Assembly (NCBI RefSeq): GCF_003259745.1
Contig: NZ_QLMC01000005.1
Span: forward strand, 124,001 to 188,000
Length of the DNA: 64,000 nucleotides
Direction: 5' to 3'
Source: Larkinella arboricola
Lineage (GTDB): Bacteria > Bacteroidota > Bacteroidia > Cytophagales > Spirosomataceae
Every line of letters starts with the position of its first letter. The first letter of the stretch is position 1. Positions 51,555 through 60,048 of the stretch are shown one piece after another. A program made the translations under genes and the position numbers. The notes below the pieces were generated by a model. That model was not told the DNA's origin. It saw only the letters and a program-made list of their open reading frames with translations, and searched no databases.

Positions 51555-51986
51555 CTAGCTGGAATGATCGCTGACAATCACCCACTGGCCCTTGATTTTT
51601 CGCCAAAGTAAGGTAAAATGACCTTCCGCATCGCCAATCTGGGGGCGCGTCAGGTGAAATTTTCCGATTACATAGGCCACATCCCGGGCCGGAAAGTCCA
51701 GCTTGATAATGGTAAACTTCAGCGTTCCCATCGAGGCCCGGTCGGGATACCGGCGTTTGTAATTGCTCAGGGTCGCATCATAACCGTACGTCACGCCCAC
51801 TTTGCCCACAAACGTCAGCGAATCCGATTTCCAGTACCCGTTCATGAATGCTTCCGTATTACCGGCATTCCAGTCGGTGGTCTGGCGGTCCAGAATGCCC
51901 AGAATGGTTTTTCGGTCGGTGGCTGTCTGAGCCTGTGCAACGGTAAGGGTGAACAAAAAAAGGAGCAGGCCGTGTAGTTTTTTCAT
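51555..51986 (-). CDS. Secreted NTF2/SnoaL-like (DUF4440-type) protein
   Basis: 143 residues. Signal peptide (about 1-20, LHGLLLFLFTLTVAQAQ), then a single NTF2-like domain: RQTTDWNAGNTEAFMNGYW, LTFVGKVGVTYGYDATLSNY and the final HFTLLWRKIKGQWVIVSDHSS. Cone-shaped fold that may bind small ligands or act as an isomerase; no function assigned. ATG at 51986 chosen because it starts the signal peptide. It lies 19 bases upstream of the MaoC gene on the same strand and is divergent from the microprotein gene at 52058. Confidence 0.85.
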   Translation of the reverse strand: MKKLHGLLLFLFTLTVAQAQTATDRKTILGILDRQTTDWNAGNTEAFMNGYWKSDSLTFVGKVGVTYGYDATLSNYKRRYPDRASMGTLKFTIIKLDFPARDVAYVIGKFHLTRPQIGDAEGHFTLLWRKIKGQWVIVSDHSS

Positions 51987-52057
51987 TTTATCACGAACTT
52001 TGATGACGCAATGTGAAGCCGTAAGAAACGGGCGCGTCGAAATTTCCTCCAATACTA

Positions 52058-52171
52058 ATGAATAAAATCCGCAAATTTTACGAAGAATATAAGCCGTACA
52101 TCTTTTCGGATGGCTGGTATTATGTTTTTATTGTTGTGTTTATTCTCTTCCTGTTTATCTTCTTTTCCTGA
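52058..52171 (+). CDS. 37-residue single-helix membrane microprotein
   Basis: Reading from ATG 52058 to TGA 52169-52171 gives a 37-residue protein: a basic/aromatic head (NKIRKFYEEYKPYIFSDGW) and one long hydrophobic helix (YVFIVVFILFLFIFFS). The stop is 2 bases before the GTG start of the lipid-kinase gene, so the two are almost surely co-translated. Charge bias (positive head) favours an N-in orientation. No function known; a small anchor or regulator of the kinase is a reasonable guess. Real-gene evidence is the tight spacing, the clear head/helix design and lack of another use for the DNA. Confidence 0.7.
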   Translation: MNKIRKFYEEYKPYIFSDGWYYVFIVVFILFLFIFFS

Positions 52172-52173
52172 TC

Positions 52174-53049
52174 GTGGCGCAAACGACTTTGCTGGCAATT
52201 GTCAATCCGCTTTCGGGAACGGCTTCGGTTCAGCAGAAACAGCAATGGATTAATTTTCTGCAAAAGAAAGCCATTGACGCGGGTTTCAATCCCGAAGCGG
52301 TATTCACCACCCATCCCGGCCACGCAACGGAACTGGCCCGGGAAGCCGTTCAGCGGGGAATTCGCCGACTGGTTATCATCGGGGGCGACGGTACAATCAA
52401 CGAAACCGCCCGCGTACTGCTGCATACTCAAACCGCTTTGGGGATTGTTCCCGTCGGGTCGGGCAACGGCCTGGCGCGGCACCTGAATTTACCCCTGAAC
52501 CCCCTAAAAGCCATCGAGCGAGCCATTAACGGCCGACCTGTTGTGATTGATAGCGGACGAATCAACGAACACGCTTTTTTCTGTACGACCGGCATGGGCT
52601 TCGATGCCTACGTTGCCCGGGAGTTTGCCCGTCAACCCGTTCGGGGCCTGCCCACCTACATCCGGACGGCCTACCGTGCTTTCTGGAGCTATAAGCCATC
52701 CACGTATGAAATTGGTCAGCAGCTTTATCCCTTGTTTTCGCTGACGGTTGCCAACGCCGGGCAGTTTGGCAATAATGCCTGGATTGCTCCGAAAGCCAAC
52801 GTAGCCGATGGGTTGCTGGATGTTTGTCTGCTCAAACCGTTTCCGCGAACGGCGGCTGGTGGGCTGGCGTGGCGGCTTTTCAACAAAACGCTCGATCAGT
52901 CGGGGTATCTGACGGTGCAGCCCGTGCGGTCGGTGGTGGTAAAAGGGGAGGGGCCGTTGCTGATTCATATTGATGGCGAACCGCTGCAACTGACGACGGA
53001 TACCGCCACGGTGCAGGCCGTACCGTCGAGTTTGCTGGTCGTAAAGTAG
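52174..53049 (+). CDS. YegS/diacylglycerol-kinase-like lipid kinase
   Basis: 291 residues. DAGK catalytic domain: LLAIVNPLSGTASVQQKQQW, the nucleotide motif IGGDGTINE, GIVPVGSGNGLARHLNLP, and the C-terminal beta domain with ANAGQFGNNAWIAPKA and HIDGEPLQL. It phosphorylates a lipid such as diacylglycerol, phosphatidylglycerol or a sphingoid base. Start is GTG 52174, 2 bases after the microprotein stop. Sphingoid-base kinase activity would fit the nearby serine-palmitoyltransferase-like gene, but this is inference. Cytoplasmic, membrane-associated. Confidence 0.92.
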   Translation: MAQTTLLAIVNPLSGTASVQQKQQWINFLQKKAIDAGFNPEAVFTTHPGHATELAREAVQRGIRRLVIIGGDGTINETARVLLHTQTALGIVPVGSGNGLARHLNLPLNPLKAIERAINGRPVVIDSGRINEHAFFCTTGMGFDAYVAREFARQPVRGLPTYIRTAYRAFWSYKPSTYEIGQQLYPLFSLTVANAGQFGNNAWIAPKANVADGLLDVCLLKPFPRTAAGGLAWRLFNKTLDQSGYLTVQPVRSVVVKGEGPLLIHIDGEPLQLTTDTATVQAVPSSLLVVK

Positions 53050-53174
53050 GTTTATGGGCGGCCGGTTTTTCCTTTCTGTAGCGAGCACGCGGTTCCATTG
53101 CGTTGTTTTTCGGGGTAAATCCTAACTTTTTGCCCGGATCGGTTCTTTATCCGGGTAGGATTGAACCGAAACCT

Positions 53175-54728
53175 ATGTGCAGATTTGTTAGCGTACTTTT
53201 TTTAGTTAGTCTGGTAGCCGCCAGATCCTGGGGCCAACTCATGACCGGGCCTCAGGGAGAACGATTCAGCGTTCGGATTGTCAAAGACCGCCTGAGTGAC
53301 CCCTGGGAAGTTACCTATGGCCCCGACCGGTTTCTGTGGATAACGGAAGCGAAAGGATACCGGGTCAGCCGGATCAACCCCACGACCGGCGCCCGGACCG
53401 TGCTCCTTGATTTGAGCCAGAACCGCAACTTCCCCCGCTACGATCAGATTCCCGACTCGGTTGATGGCGGAAAGCCCTGGCCCCAGGGTGGACTGATGGG
53501 GCTGGCCCTGCATCCGCAGTTACTAACCGGAAAACCGTATGTATATCTGGCTTACGTGCATACCCACGAGGCCGCCAATCAGCCGGGAAGCGGCCGGGCG
53601 CCCAACTATGGCGGGCATTTTTTCCGGGCCCGTCTGGTGCGCTACGAATACGATGTCAGGAGGCAGTCGCTGGGCAAACCCCGGGTGCTTTGTGATACCA
53701 TTGCGGCCAGTAATGATCATAATTCCGGTCGGTTGCTCATTGCGCCGGTGGAAGGCCGTCCGTATTTATTTTACTCCGTGGGCGATCTGGGCGCGGGACA
53801 GTTTGAAAACGCGGGGCGGCCCAATCACGCTCAGGACAGAACGGTATACGAAGGGAAAATTCTGCGGTTTAATCTGGAACCCGATCAGGATGCCCAGCCC
53901 GATGAGCAGTGGATACCCAATGATAATCCTTTCAATGCCCAAAGGCAGAACGCCGTCTGGAGTTACGGGCACCGGAATGTTCAGGGGTTAGCCTATGCGA
54001 CTGTGGCCGGAAGCGGCAGGTTGTATACCGCCGAACACGGCCCGTTTTCGGATGATGAAATCAATATTATTGAAAAAGGCCGGAACTACGGCCATCCGTT
54101 GATAATTGGCTATGCCGATGATAATTATAACGGGTTGGCCGCCGGAGTGAGTCACCACGATAGCTTACCCGGTATCTGGCACACCACCTATCCCACCATT
54201 GGCAGTGAGAGCGAAAACCGTCGGCGGATTGGGGATGCATACCGTGATCCGATTAAAAGTATGTACCCGCTTTCGGCCCACTATCTACAGAACCTGTTTG
54301 CCAAAACGCGGGCTAATGCGCCGGATAAGCCCGACTGGCCCGCCGAAGCGCCCAGCAGCCTGATCGTTTATACGGCCTCAGCGATTCCGAACTGGCAGAA
54401 TTCGTTGCTGCTGACGACGCTCAAAACGGGTCGGCTGGTTCGGCTGGCACTGGATTCGGCCGGTACCGGTATCCAGGGCGATACCCTGGGCTACTTTAAG
54501 TTACCGATTCGCTACCGGGACATCGCGCTGTCGGCCGATGGTCGGAAGATTTATCTGGCGGTGGATAGCTCCATTACAACCTCCGGGCCTTCGCAGGAAG
54601 ATCCCAGAACAACGTCGTACCGGGGTTGTATTCTGGAGTTTACGTATCTGCCAGACGGGCAATCTGCAAATGGTGTTATGCCGAAGGAAGCTTTTCCCCC
54701 CGGACGCGCTCGGCGGAAAAAAGAGTAG
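53175..54728 (+). CDS. PQQ-type glucose/sorbosone dehydrogenase-like beta-propeller
   Basis: 517 residues. Signal peptide (about 1-20, FVSVLFLVSLVAARSWG). Six-bladed propeller features: DRLSDPWEVTYGPDRFLW, QGGLMGLALHPQL, FYSVGDLGAGQFEN, VYEGKILRFNLEPD, the landmark GHRNVQGLAY and AEHGPFSDDEINIIEKG. These are typical of soluble aldose sugar dehydrogenases that use PQQ and calcium in the periplasm. Unlike the 8226 protein it has no cytochrome domain. Start ATG 53175; an upstream frame opening at 53103 is rejected. Follows the lipid kinase by 125 bases; probably its own transcript. Confidence 0.9.
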   Translation: MCRFVSVLFLVSLVAARSWGQLMTGPQGERFSVRIVKDRLSDPWEVTYGPDRFLWITEAKGYRVSRINPTTGARTVLLDLSQNRNFPRYDQIPDSVDGGKPWPQGGLMGLALHPQLLTGKPYVYLAYVHTHEAANQPGSGRAPNYGGHFFRARLVRYEYDVRRQSLGKPRVLCDTIAASNDHNSGRLLIAPVEGRPYLFYSVGDLGAGQFENAGRPNHAQDRTVYEGKILRFNLEPDQDAQPDEQWIPNDNPFNAQRQNAVWSYGHRNVQGLAYATVAGSGRLYTAEHGPFSDDEINIIEKGRNYGHPLIIGYADDNYNGLAAGVSHHDSLPGIWHTTYPTIGSESENRRRIGDAYRDPIKSMYPLSAHYLQNLFAKTRANAPDKPDWPAEAPSSLIVYTASAIPNWQNSLLLTTLKTGRLVRLALDSAGTGIQGDTLGYFKLPIRYRDIALSADGRKIYLAVDSSITTSGPSQEDPRTTSYRGCILEFTYLPDGQSANGVMPKEAFPPGRARRKKE

Positions 54729-54921
54729 TCTTTATCGTGCTACCTGTTTTCTAAGCTTTGCAGATAGTCACCTGTTACGGCGTTGGCCGTTACTGTACTA
54801 CTAGTTTATCTGTATAATATAAATATCTTATAAGGGTTGATATTTTTCTGATTATGTGTTATAGTTGCAATACGAAACTACAATATTTTTCTACTATAGC
54901 CTTCATAGAAATAATACAAGT

Positions 54922-55272
54922 ATGTATTTCTTAATCGAAAACAATCCGCAATTTGAAAACCAATACCAGTTCCGTCTGGTGAAAAATGAGCAGGAAACGG
55001 TTCTAACGAGCGAGCTATTCAAGAGCAAACTTGATTGTCTGACGGCAATCAGCGCAGCTCGCCGTGCTGGCAGTGACGTTTCTAATTATCCTTTGTGGGA
55101 TTTGACGGGTAACATCCGTTTCAACCTGTTTTACGGCGATAATCGCTTATTGATTGGGGCTACCCGTTACAAAACCGTTGAGGAGCGGGACCGCGCCCTA
55201 CAGGAAGTAGCGGAGCAGATCGGTCAGGCACCGGCCCGCGATCTGGCTCCGGTTAGTGCCCTGGCTGCTTAA
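54922..55272 (+). CDS. DUF1508 (YegP-like) protein
   Basis: 116 residues with two YegP-type repeats: YQFRLVKNEQETVLTSELF followed by SKLDCLTAISAAR, and IRFNLFYGDNRLLIGATRYK followed by ERDRALQEVAEQ. The DUF1508 fold is a small beta-beta-beta-alpha unit with no known activity. Start at ATG 54922, where the domain begins; upstream DNA is AT-rich and likely regulatory. Monocistronic. Confidence 0.82.
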   Translation: MYFLIENNPQFENQYQFRLVKNEQETVLTSELFKSKLDCLTAISAARRAGSDVSNYPLWDLTGNIRFNLFYGDNRLLIGATRYKTVEERDRALQEVAEQIGQAPARDLAPVSALAA

Positions 55273-55300
55273 ACGTCGGTTAATTATAAAAAAACAGAAA

Positions 55301-55346
55301 GGTGGTATCCAGCAGGCGCTCATTCCCCATGATGAGCGCTGCCACC
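55301..55346. repeat. Hairpin downstream of the DUF1508 gene
   Basis: GCGCTCAT (55316-55323) pairs with ATGAGCGC (55332-55339); GGTGG and CCACC extend it with bulges. No T-run follows. It may stabilise the 3' end of the DUF1508 transcript. Confidence 0.5.
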
Positions 55347-55548
55347 GGACTGGCTAAAAAACCGGCTTGTGACTCTGAATACGTAATAAAATCAATCTGG
55401 GGAAGGTAATCCAAAAACTGAAGCATGCAGGTAGTTTCTCTGATAACAAATCTACAGAGAAAAAGGCTGATAATCAATGCCGAAAATAAGCCGGTGATTA
55501 CCTGATTTTATCGAGGTTTTATGCTGTTCCGCATCCTGAGCGTATTCT

Positions 55549-56637
55549 CTACTGCGGGCCGTTTACGGCTTTGATACCGAGCCGGTCGCACCAGCCGAGA
55601 AAAACATCGTACGTCTTGTCCAGAATGGCTATTTGCTCGGGCGGTATTGACTTCACTTTCGAGCGGCACACGAGTTCGAGCGGCAATCCCCGCTTTTTCA
55701 GAAAGTATTTGGAACTGAGTGGATAAAACTTTGAAATGATGGCTTCGGTTCGGGCAATTTCGGCCTGAATCCAGTTGACATCAGCCAACTTTGCCGGGTC
55801 GTTGGCATATTGGCAAAGCCAGCTATGAATTTCGGGGTAAAAGTTTCCGGAGATGGGCGACATACCTTTCGCTCCTTTTTGCAGCGACTCGGCGGCTGTA
55901 GCGGTGTGGGCGTTGTAAAATTCCAGTTGCGTTCCGCGTGCCAGGGCCAGTTTGGTTTCGATGTTTTTAATATCTTCTGAGGTGTCTTTGTGATAAACCA
56001 GCCGCTTATCCGAAACAAGTGATTTAAAAACATCGGGGGCAATAAGCCGTTTGTAGGGCACCGGGCATTCGTAGGTTCCCAGTTTAATGTTGCCCGTCAT
56101 GGAAAGAAACGTTTCGAAATTTTTCATCAAAACGGCATCGCTTTCGTTGGCGAGGGCAAAATGGCTGGATATCAGAATAACTCCGCGGACGCCGGTATCA
56201 TCTATCTTTTTAGCAAAGTCCGCCTTCTCTCCAAGCGTATCACCAAACGAACCGGTTGAAACCACGGTTGCTTTACGGCCTGCGTGCTGCACCACATACC
56301 GGGTCAGATCAATCCGCTCCTGATTGTCCAGAAAATACATTTCACTGCTCAGGCAGTTGGCAAAAAAGCCTTTTGCGCCCGCCCTGAGGTAAAAATCGAT
56401 CAGCATCGAAAGGTGGTTGTAATCAATTTTCGAATTGGAATCGAACGGCGTAATCATCACCGGAACAAACTTTTTTTCATCCGATTTGAAGGGCGAAACG
56501 GACTGCTGATCCGGTTGCGCAAAACCGTCACCGGCCATCAGGGGCTGAAGGGTTGCGGTACCGGCCACAAGGCCCAGAGAAGCCTGAGTGATGCGTTCTA
56601 ATAAAGCCCGTCGGGAAATCGGCTGGTTTGGTTTCAT
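55549..56637 (-). CDS. Dihydrodipicolinate-synthase-family aldolase with Tat signal
   Basis: 362 residues. The N-terminus has a twin-arginine motif (SRRALLERI, near residues 9-17) and a hydrophobic stretch ending ATLQPLMAG, so export of a folded protein is expected. The body is a DapA/NanA-type TIM barrel: VPVMITPFDSNSKIDY, GAKGFFANCLSSEMYFLD, ISSHFALANESDAV, GTYECPVPYKRLIAP and the Schiff-base lysine in LVYHKDTSED. It could cleave or form keto-acids such as sialic acid or KDG-type sugars in the periplasm. Divergent from the second susCD, so the two may share a regulator. True DapA is cytoplasmic; this one is not likely to make lysine. Confidence 0.88.
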   Translation of the reverse strand: MKPNQPISRRALLERITQASLGLVAGTATLQPLMAGDGFAQPDQQSVSPFKSDEKKFVPVMITPFDSNSKIDYNHLSMLIDFYLRAGAKGFFANCLSSEMYFLDNQERIDLTRYVVQHAGRKATVVSTGSFGDTLGEKADFAKKIDDTGVRGVILISSHFALANESDAVLMKNFETFLSMTGNIKLGTYECPVPYKRLIAPDVFKSLVSDKRLVYHKDTSEDIKNIETKLALARGTQLEFYNAHTATAAESLQKGAKGMSPISGNFYPEIHSWLCQYANDPAKLADVNWIQAEIARTEAIISKFYPLSSKYFLKKRGLPLELVCRSKVKSIPPEQIAILDKTYDVFLGWCDRLGIKAVNGPQ

Positions 56638-56845
56638 CGGTAGGTAAGGGTTAGAAGTCACAGCGTTTTGAAAGGATTACTTGCAATCCCCTCATTCGTA
56701 CACCTCGGCGGGACGATTTTTTGTAATTTATTTCCTTTTAATTGAAAGAATCATAGTACGATAGGGGCCTTTTGGCGTATGGAGTTAGCACGTTTGCGTC
56801 TACAAGTCCATCAAACGTTGCACCATTATTCCAACCCTTACTTGC

Positions 56846-59800
56846 ATGAAAGAGAAAACCCTATCAGAGAAGGGGCGCCACGTTGCCATTCCGTGCACCT
56901 GGTATACCCTTTTAGCCGCCGTAGCCATCTTTTCGGCCACCTCCCCGGCAGTCGCACGGAATCCGGAAACACCGGAACACAAAGCAGAAAGGCCGGGTGC
57001 CGTGCGGTCAGAAACCGTTGACGTAATCCGGGGAAAAGTAACCGACGAAAAAGGGGAGGGCCTGCCGGGGGTCAGTATCGTGGTCAAAGGCACGCAGCAG
57101 GGAACCACTTCCGATGCCGTCGGAAACTTCTCCATCAATGTACCGTCTGCCAATTCGGTGCTTGTATTTTCATTTGTCGGTTATACCGCTCAGGAAGTAC
57201 CGGTAGGGAGCCAGACCTCACTGAACATCAGACTACTGGCCGAAAGCAGAGCCCTGGACGAAGTGGTAGTAACCGCCCTCGGTATCCGCCGGGAAACCAA
57301 GTCGCTGGGGTATTCGGTGACCAAAGTAGACGGCGACAATTTTACCAAAACCCGGGAAACCAACTTCGCCAACTCCCTGACTGGGAAGGTAGCCGGTGTG
57401 AACATCAGCCCGGCGGCAACGGGTCCGGCGGGTTCCAGCCGGGTAACCATCCGGGGGAATACGTCTATTTCGGGAAACAACCAGCCGCTGTACATCATCA
57501 ACGGCCTTCCAATGGACAATAGCCAGTTAGGCGGCCCCAAAGGTGACAACCCCGACTTTGGCGACAATATTTCCAGCATCAACCCCGATGACATTGAGGA
57601 AGTTACCGTTCTGAAAGGGGCTACGGCGGCTGCGTTGTACGGGTCGCGGGCTAAAAACGGTGCCATCCTCATCACCACCAAATCCGGTAAAGGCAACAAA
57701 GGGCTGGGCGTCGAATTCAATACCAACAATACGTTTGAGGTGCCCTTTTTTCTGTGGGAGCTTCAGAAGGAGTACGGCCAGGGCTACGGCGGGGTCAAAC
57801 CGGCCAGTCAGCAGGATGCGGCCAATCACGGGCAAAACCACTGGGGCTCACGGTATGACGGTTCGGAGACGATTCAACTCGATGGCGTCAAAAGACCGTA
57901 TTCGTACGTGAAAGATCAGGTGCTGGAGGACTTTTACAGCACCGGGCACACCAATTCCAACAACCTGTCTTTTTCGGGCGGGGGCGATAAGGGCAGTTTC
58001 CGGCTGGGGATCACGGACATGCGCAACAAAGGCATCATTCCGAATGCAACCATGCGCAGAAACAACATCAGTCTGGGGCTGAATCAGGCCATCTCCAAAA
58101 ACCTGAACCTGTCGGCCAATGTCGATTACGTGAACGAGCGGGTTGATAACCGGTATGTTTTTACGGGAACATCCAGCAACAGCGCCGGAACGATTCTGTA
58201 TGTAAACAGCAACATGCCGACCAGTGCGCTGTCGCCGGGGTACAATGAAGATTTCAAGGAAAAGGTACTGGGCACGGATTTAAACGCGACCAACCCGTAT
58301 TATACCCTCAACCGGATTAAAAACCGGACGGATAAGGATCGGTTTATCTCCACCGTCAACGTGCGGTATAACCTGTTTGACTGGCTTTTTGTCCAGGCAA
58401 AAGCCGGGCAGGATTATTATAACTTCATGTCCAGCAAGCTCGTTCCGGAAGGAACCGGCTACCGGCCCAACGGCCAGCTTGACCAGATTCAGCAAAACTT
58501 CTGGGAGCGGAACTTCGAAGGCATGATCGGGCTGAACCGGAGCCTGAACAAAGATTTTGATCTGGCCGTCAACCTGGGCGGAAACCTGATGGCGCAGCAC
58601 CGCTACACCACCACCATTGTTGGCTCCGGTTTCGTGGTTCCGCAGCTGCACGTCATCAACAATACCGTTAACCGGAATACCACTACGGCGACCTACGACA
58701 AAAAGATCAATTCGGTGTTTGCCACCGCCGAGCTTAGCTACCGGAACTACCTGTATCTGAACCTGACGGGCCGGAACGACTGGTTTTCGACGCTGAACCC
58801 TGAGTCGAACAACTTCTTTTATCCGTCGGCCGGGCTCAGTTTTGTGTTCTCGCAGGCCCTTGAGCTGCCCCGGGCCATCAGCTTCGGAAAGCTCCGGGTT
58901 GCGTATGCTGCGGTGGGCGGTGATACCGACCCGTATCTGCTCAATCTGACGTATGGCCTGCTGCCGTACAATTACGATGGCCGTTCGCTCGGAACCATTA
59001 ACCAGTTTACCGTTCCCAACAACCGGCTAAGGCCGTTGAGTGTCAATGAGTTTGAGGCCGGTCTGGATCTGCGGTTATTCAACAACCGGCTGGGCTTCGA
59101 TATTGCGGCTTATAATAAACTGACTACCAACGACATTGCCGTCGAGAGTATTTCTTCCACCACCGGTTATTCGGGTGTATCGGTCAATGTGGGCGAAATC
59201 CGTAACCGGGGGATTGAACTGCTGACAACCGTAAAACCGGTTACAACCCAAAACTTTAGCTGGGATCTGTCTTTTAATCTGGCCTACAACAAAAGCAAGG
59301 TGCTGAAGATCTCGAATACGTCCAAGGAACTGATTCTGGCGACGTCCACCAAAGCCTTCATCAAGCACATCGAAGGGGAGGAGTACTCGCAGATTGTGGG
59401 GCGGACGATTAAACGCAATGAGCAGGGGCAGGATATTATCGATGCCACCGGCCTGCCCATTGTTCCGGCCAATGTGGTGTCTTTCGGTTCCGGAATCCAT
59501 AAATACACAACCGGTCTGATTAACACGTTTACCTACAAGACGTTTACGTTGTCGGCTCAGGTTGACGGAAAATTCGGCGGCAAGATTTATTCGGAAACTA
59601 ATTACAGCCTCGACCATCGCGGTATGGCTCCCCACTCGCTTCTGGGCCGGGAGTCCGGAGCGGTGCTTCCCGGCGTTACCGAGAGCGGGGAGGTGAACAA
59701 TGTGCTGGTAACGGCGGACCGGGTTAACAACCGGGCCATTATTGTCCGGCGACGCGATGCCCTCGACGACTACATTTATGACGCCAGTTTTATCAAGCTG

Positions 59801-60028
59801 CGCTACGTGTCGCTGACTTATAATTTGCCGAAAGCCGTCTACGAACGGATTGGGTTTGTCAAGGGGGCCAGTGTCTCGCTGGTTGGCCGGAACCTCCAGA
59901 TTCTGATGAAACACACCCCCGGTCTGGACCCCGAAACCAATATATCGGCGGGGAACGATCAGGGAATTGAATCCACGGCATTACCGCCCACCAGAAGTTA
60001 CGGTTTCAACGTGAATTTGAAATTCTAG
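56846..60028 (+). CDS. Second SusC/RagA-family TonB-dependent receptor
   Basis: 1060 residues. Signal region (about 1-37, LLAAVAIFSATSPAVA), carboxypeptidase-like domain GKVTDEKGEGLPGVSIVVKG, the TonB-box-like EVVVTALGIRRETKSLGYSV, plug (VTIRGNTSISGNNQPLYIIN; VTVLKGATAAALYGSRAKNG) and barrel ending NVNLKF. The TALGIRRETKSLGY variant marks a SusC subgroup distinct from the first pair (IVVIGYGTA). The SusD gene starts 20 bases after it. Substrate unknown. Confidence 0.96.
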   Translation: MKEKTLSEKGRHVAIPCTWYTLLAAVAIFSATSPAVARNPETPEHKAERPGAVRSETVDVIRGKVTDEKGEGLPGVSIVVKGTQQGTTSDAVGNFSINVPSANSVLVFSFVGYTAQEVPVGSQTSLNIRLLAESRALDEVVVTALGIRRETKSLGYSVTKVDGDNFTKTRETNFANSLTGKVAGVNISPAATGPAGSSRVTIRGNTSISGNNQPLYIINGLPMDNSQLGGPKGDNPDFGDNISSINPDDIEEVTVLKGATAAALYGSRAKNGAILITTKSGKGNKGLGVEFNTNNTFEVPFFLWELQKEYGQGYGGVKPASQQDAANHGQNHWGSRYDGSETIQLDGVKRPYSYVKDQVLEDFYSTGHTNSNNLSFSGGGDKGSFRLGITDMRNKGIIPNATMRRNNISLGLNQAISKNLNLSANVDYVNERVDNRYVFTGTSSNSAGTILYVNSNMPTSALSPGYNEDFKEKVLGTDLNATNPYYTLNRIKNRTDKDRFISTVNVRYNLFDWLFVQAKAGQDYYNFMSSKLVPEGTGYRPNGQLDQIQQNFWERNFEGMIGLNRSLNKDFDLAVNLGGNLMAQHRYTTTIVGSGFVVPQLHVINNTVNRNTTTATYDKKINSVFATAELSYRNYLYLNLTGRNDWFSTLNPESNNFFYPSAGLSFVFSQALELPRAISFGKLRVAYAAVGGDTDPYLLNLTYGLLPYNYDGRSLGTINQFTVPNNRLRPLSVNEFEAGLDLRLFNNRLGFDIAAYNKLTTNDIAVESISSTTGYSGVSVNVGEIRNRGIELLTTVKPVTTQNFSWDLSFNLAYNKSKVLKISNTSKELILATSTKAFIKHIEGEEYSQIVGRTIKRNEQGQDIIDATGLPIVPANVVSFGSGIHKYTTGLINTFTYKTFTLSAQVDGKFGGKIYSETNYSLDHRGMAPHSLLGRESGAVLPGVTESGEVNNVLVTADRVNNRAIIVRRRDALDDYIYDASFIKLRYVSLTYNLPKAVYERIGFVKGASVSLVGRNLQILMKHTPGLDPETNISAGNDQGIESTALPPTRSYGFNVNLKF

Positions 60029-60048
60029 TTCGGCAAAGCTTAACACCA

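Noticed and set aside
55280-55477. Minus-strand frame of 65 codons downstream of the DUF1508 gene
   Set aside because: Overlaps a hairpin and lacks a convincing start; could be a real small protein, but evidence is too thin.
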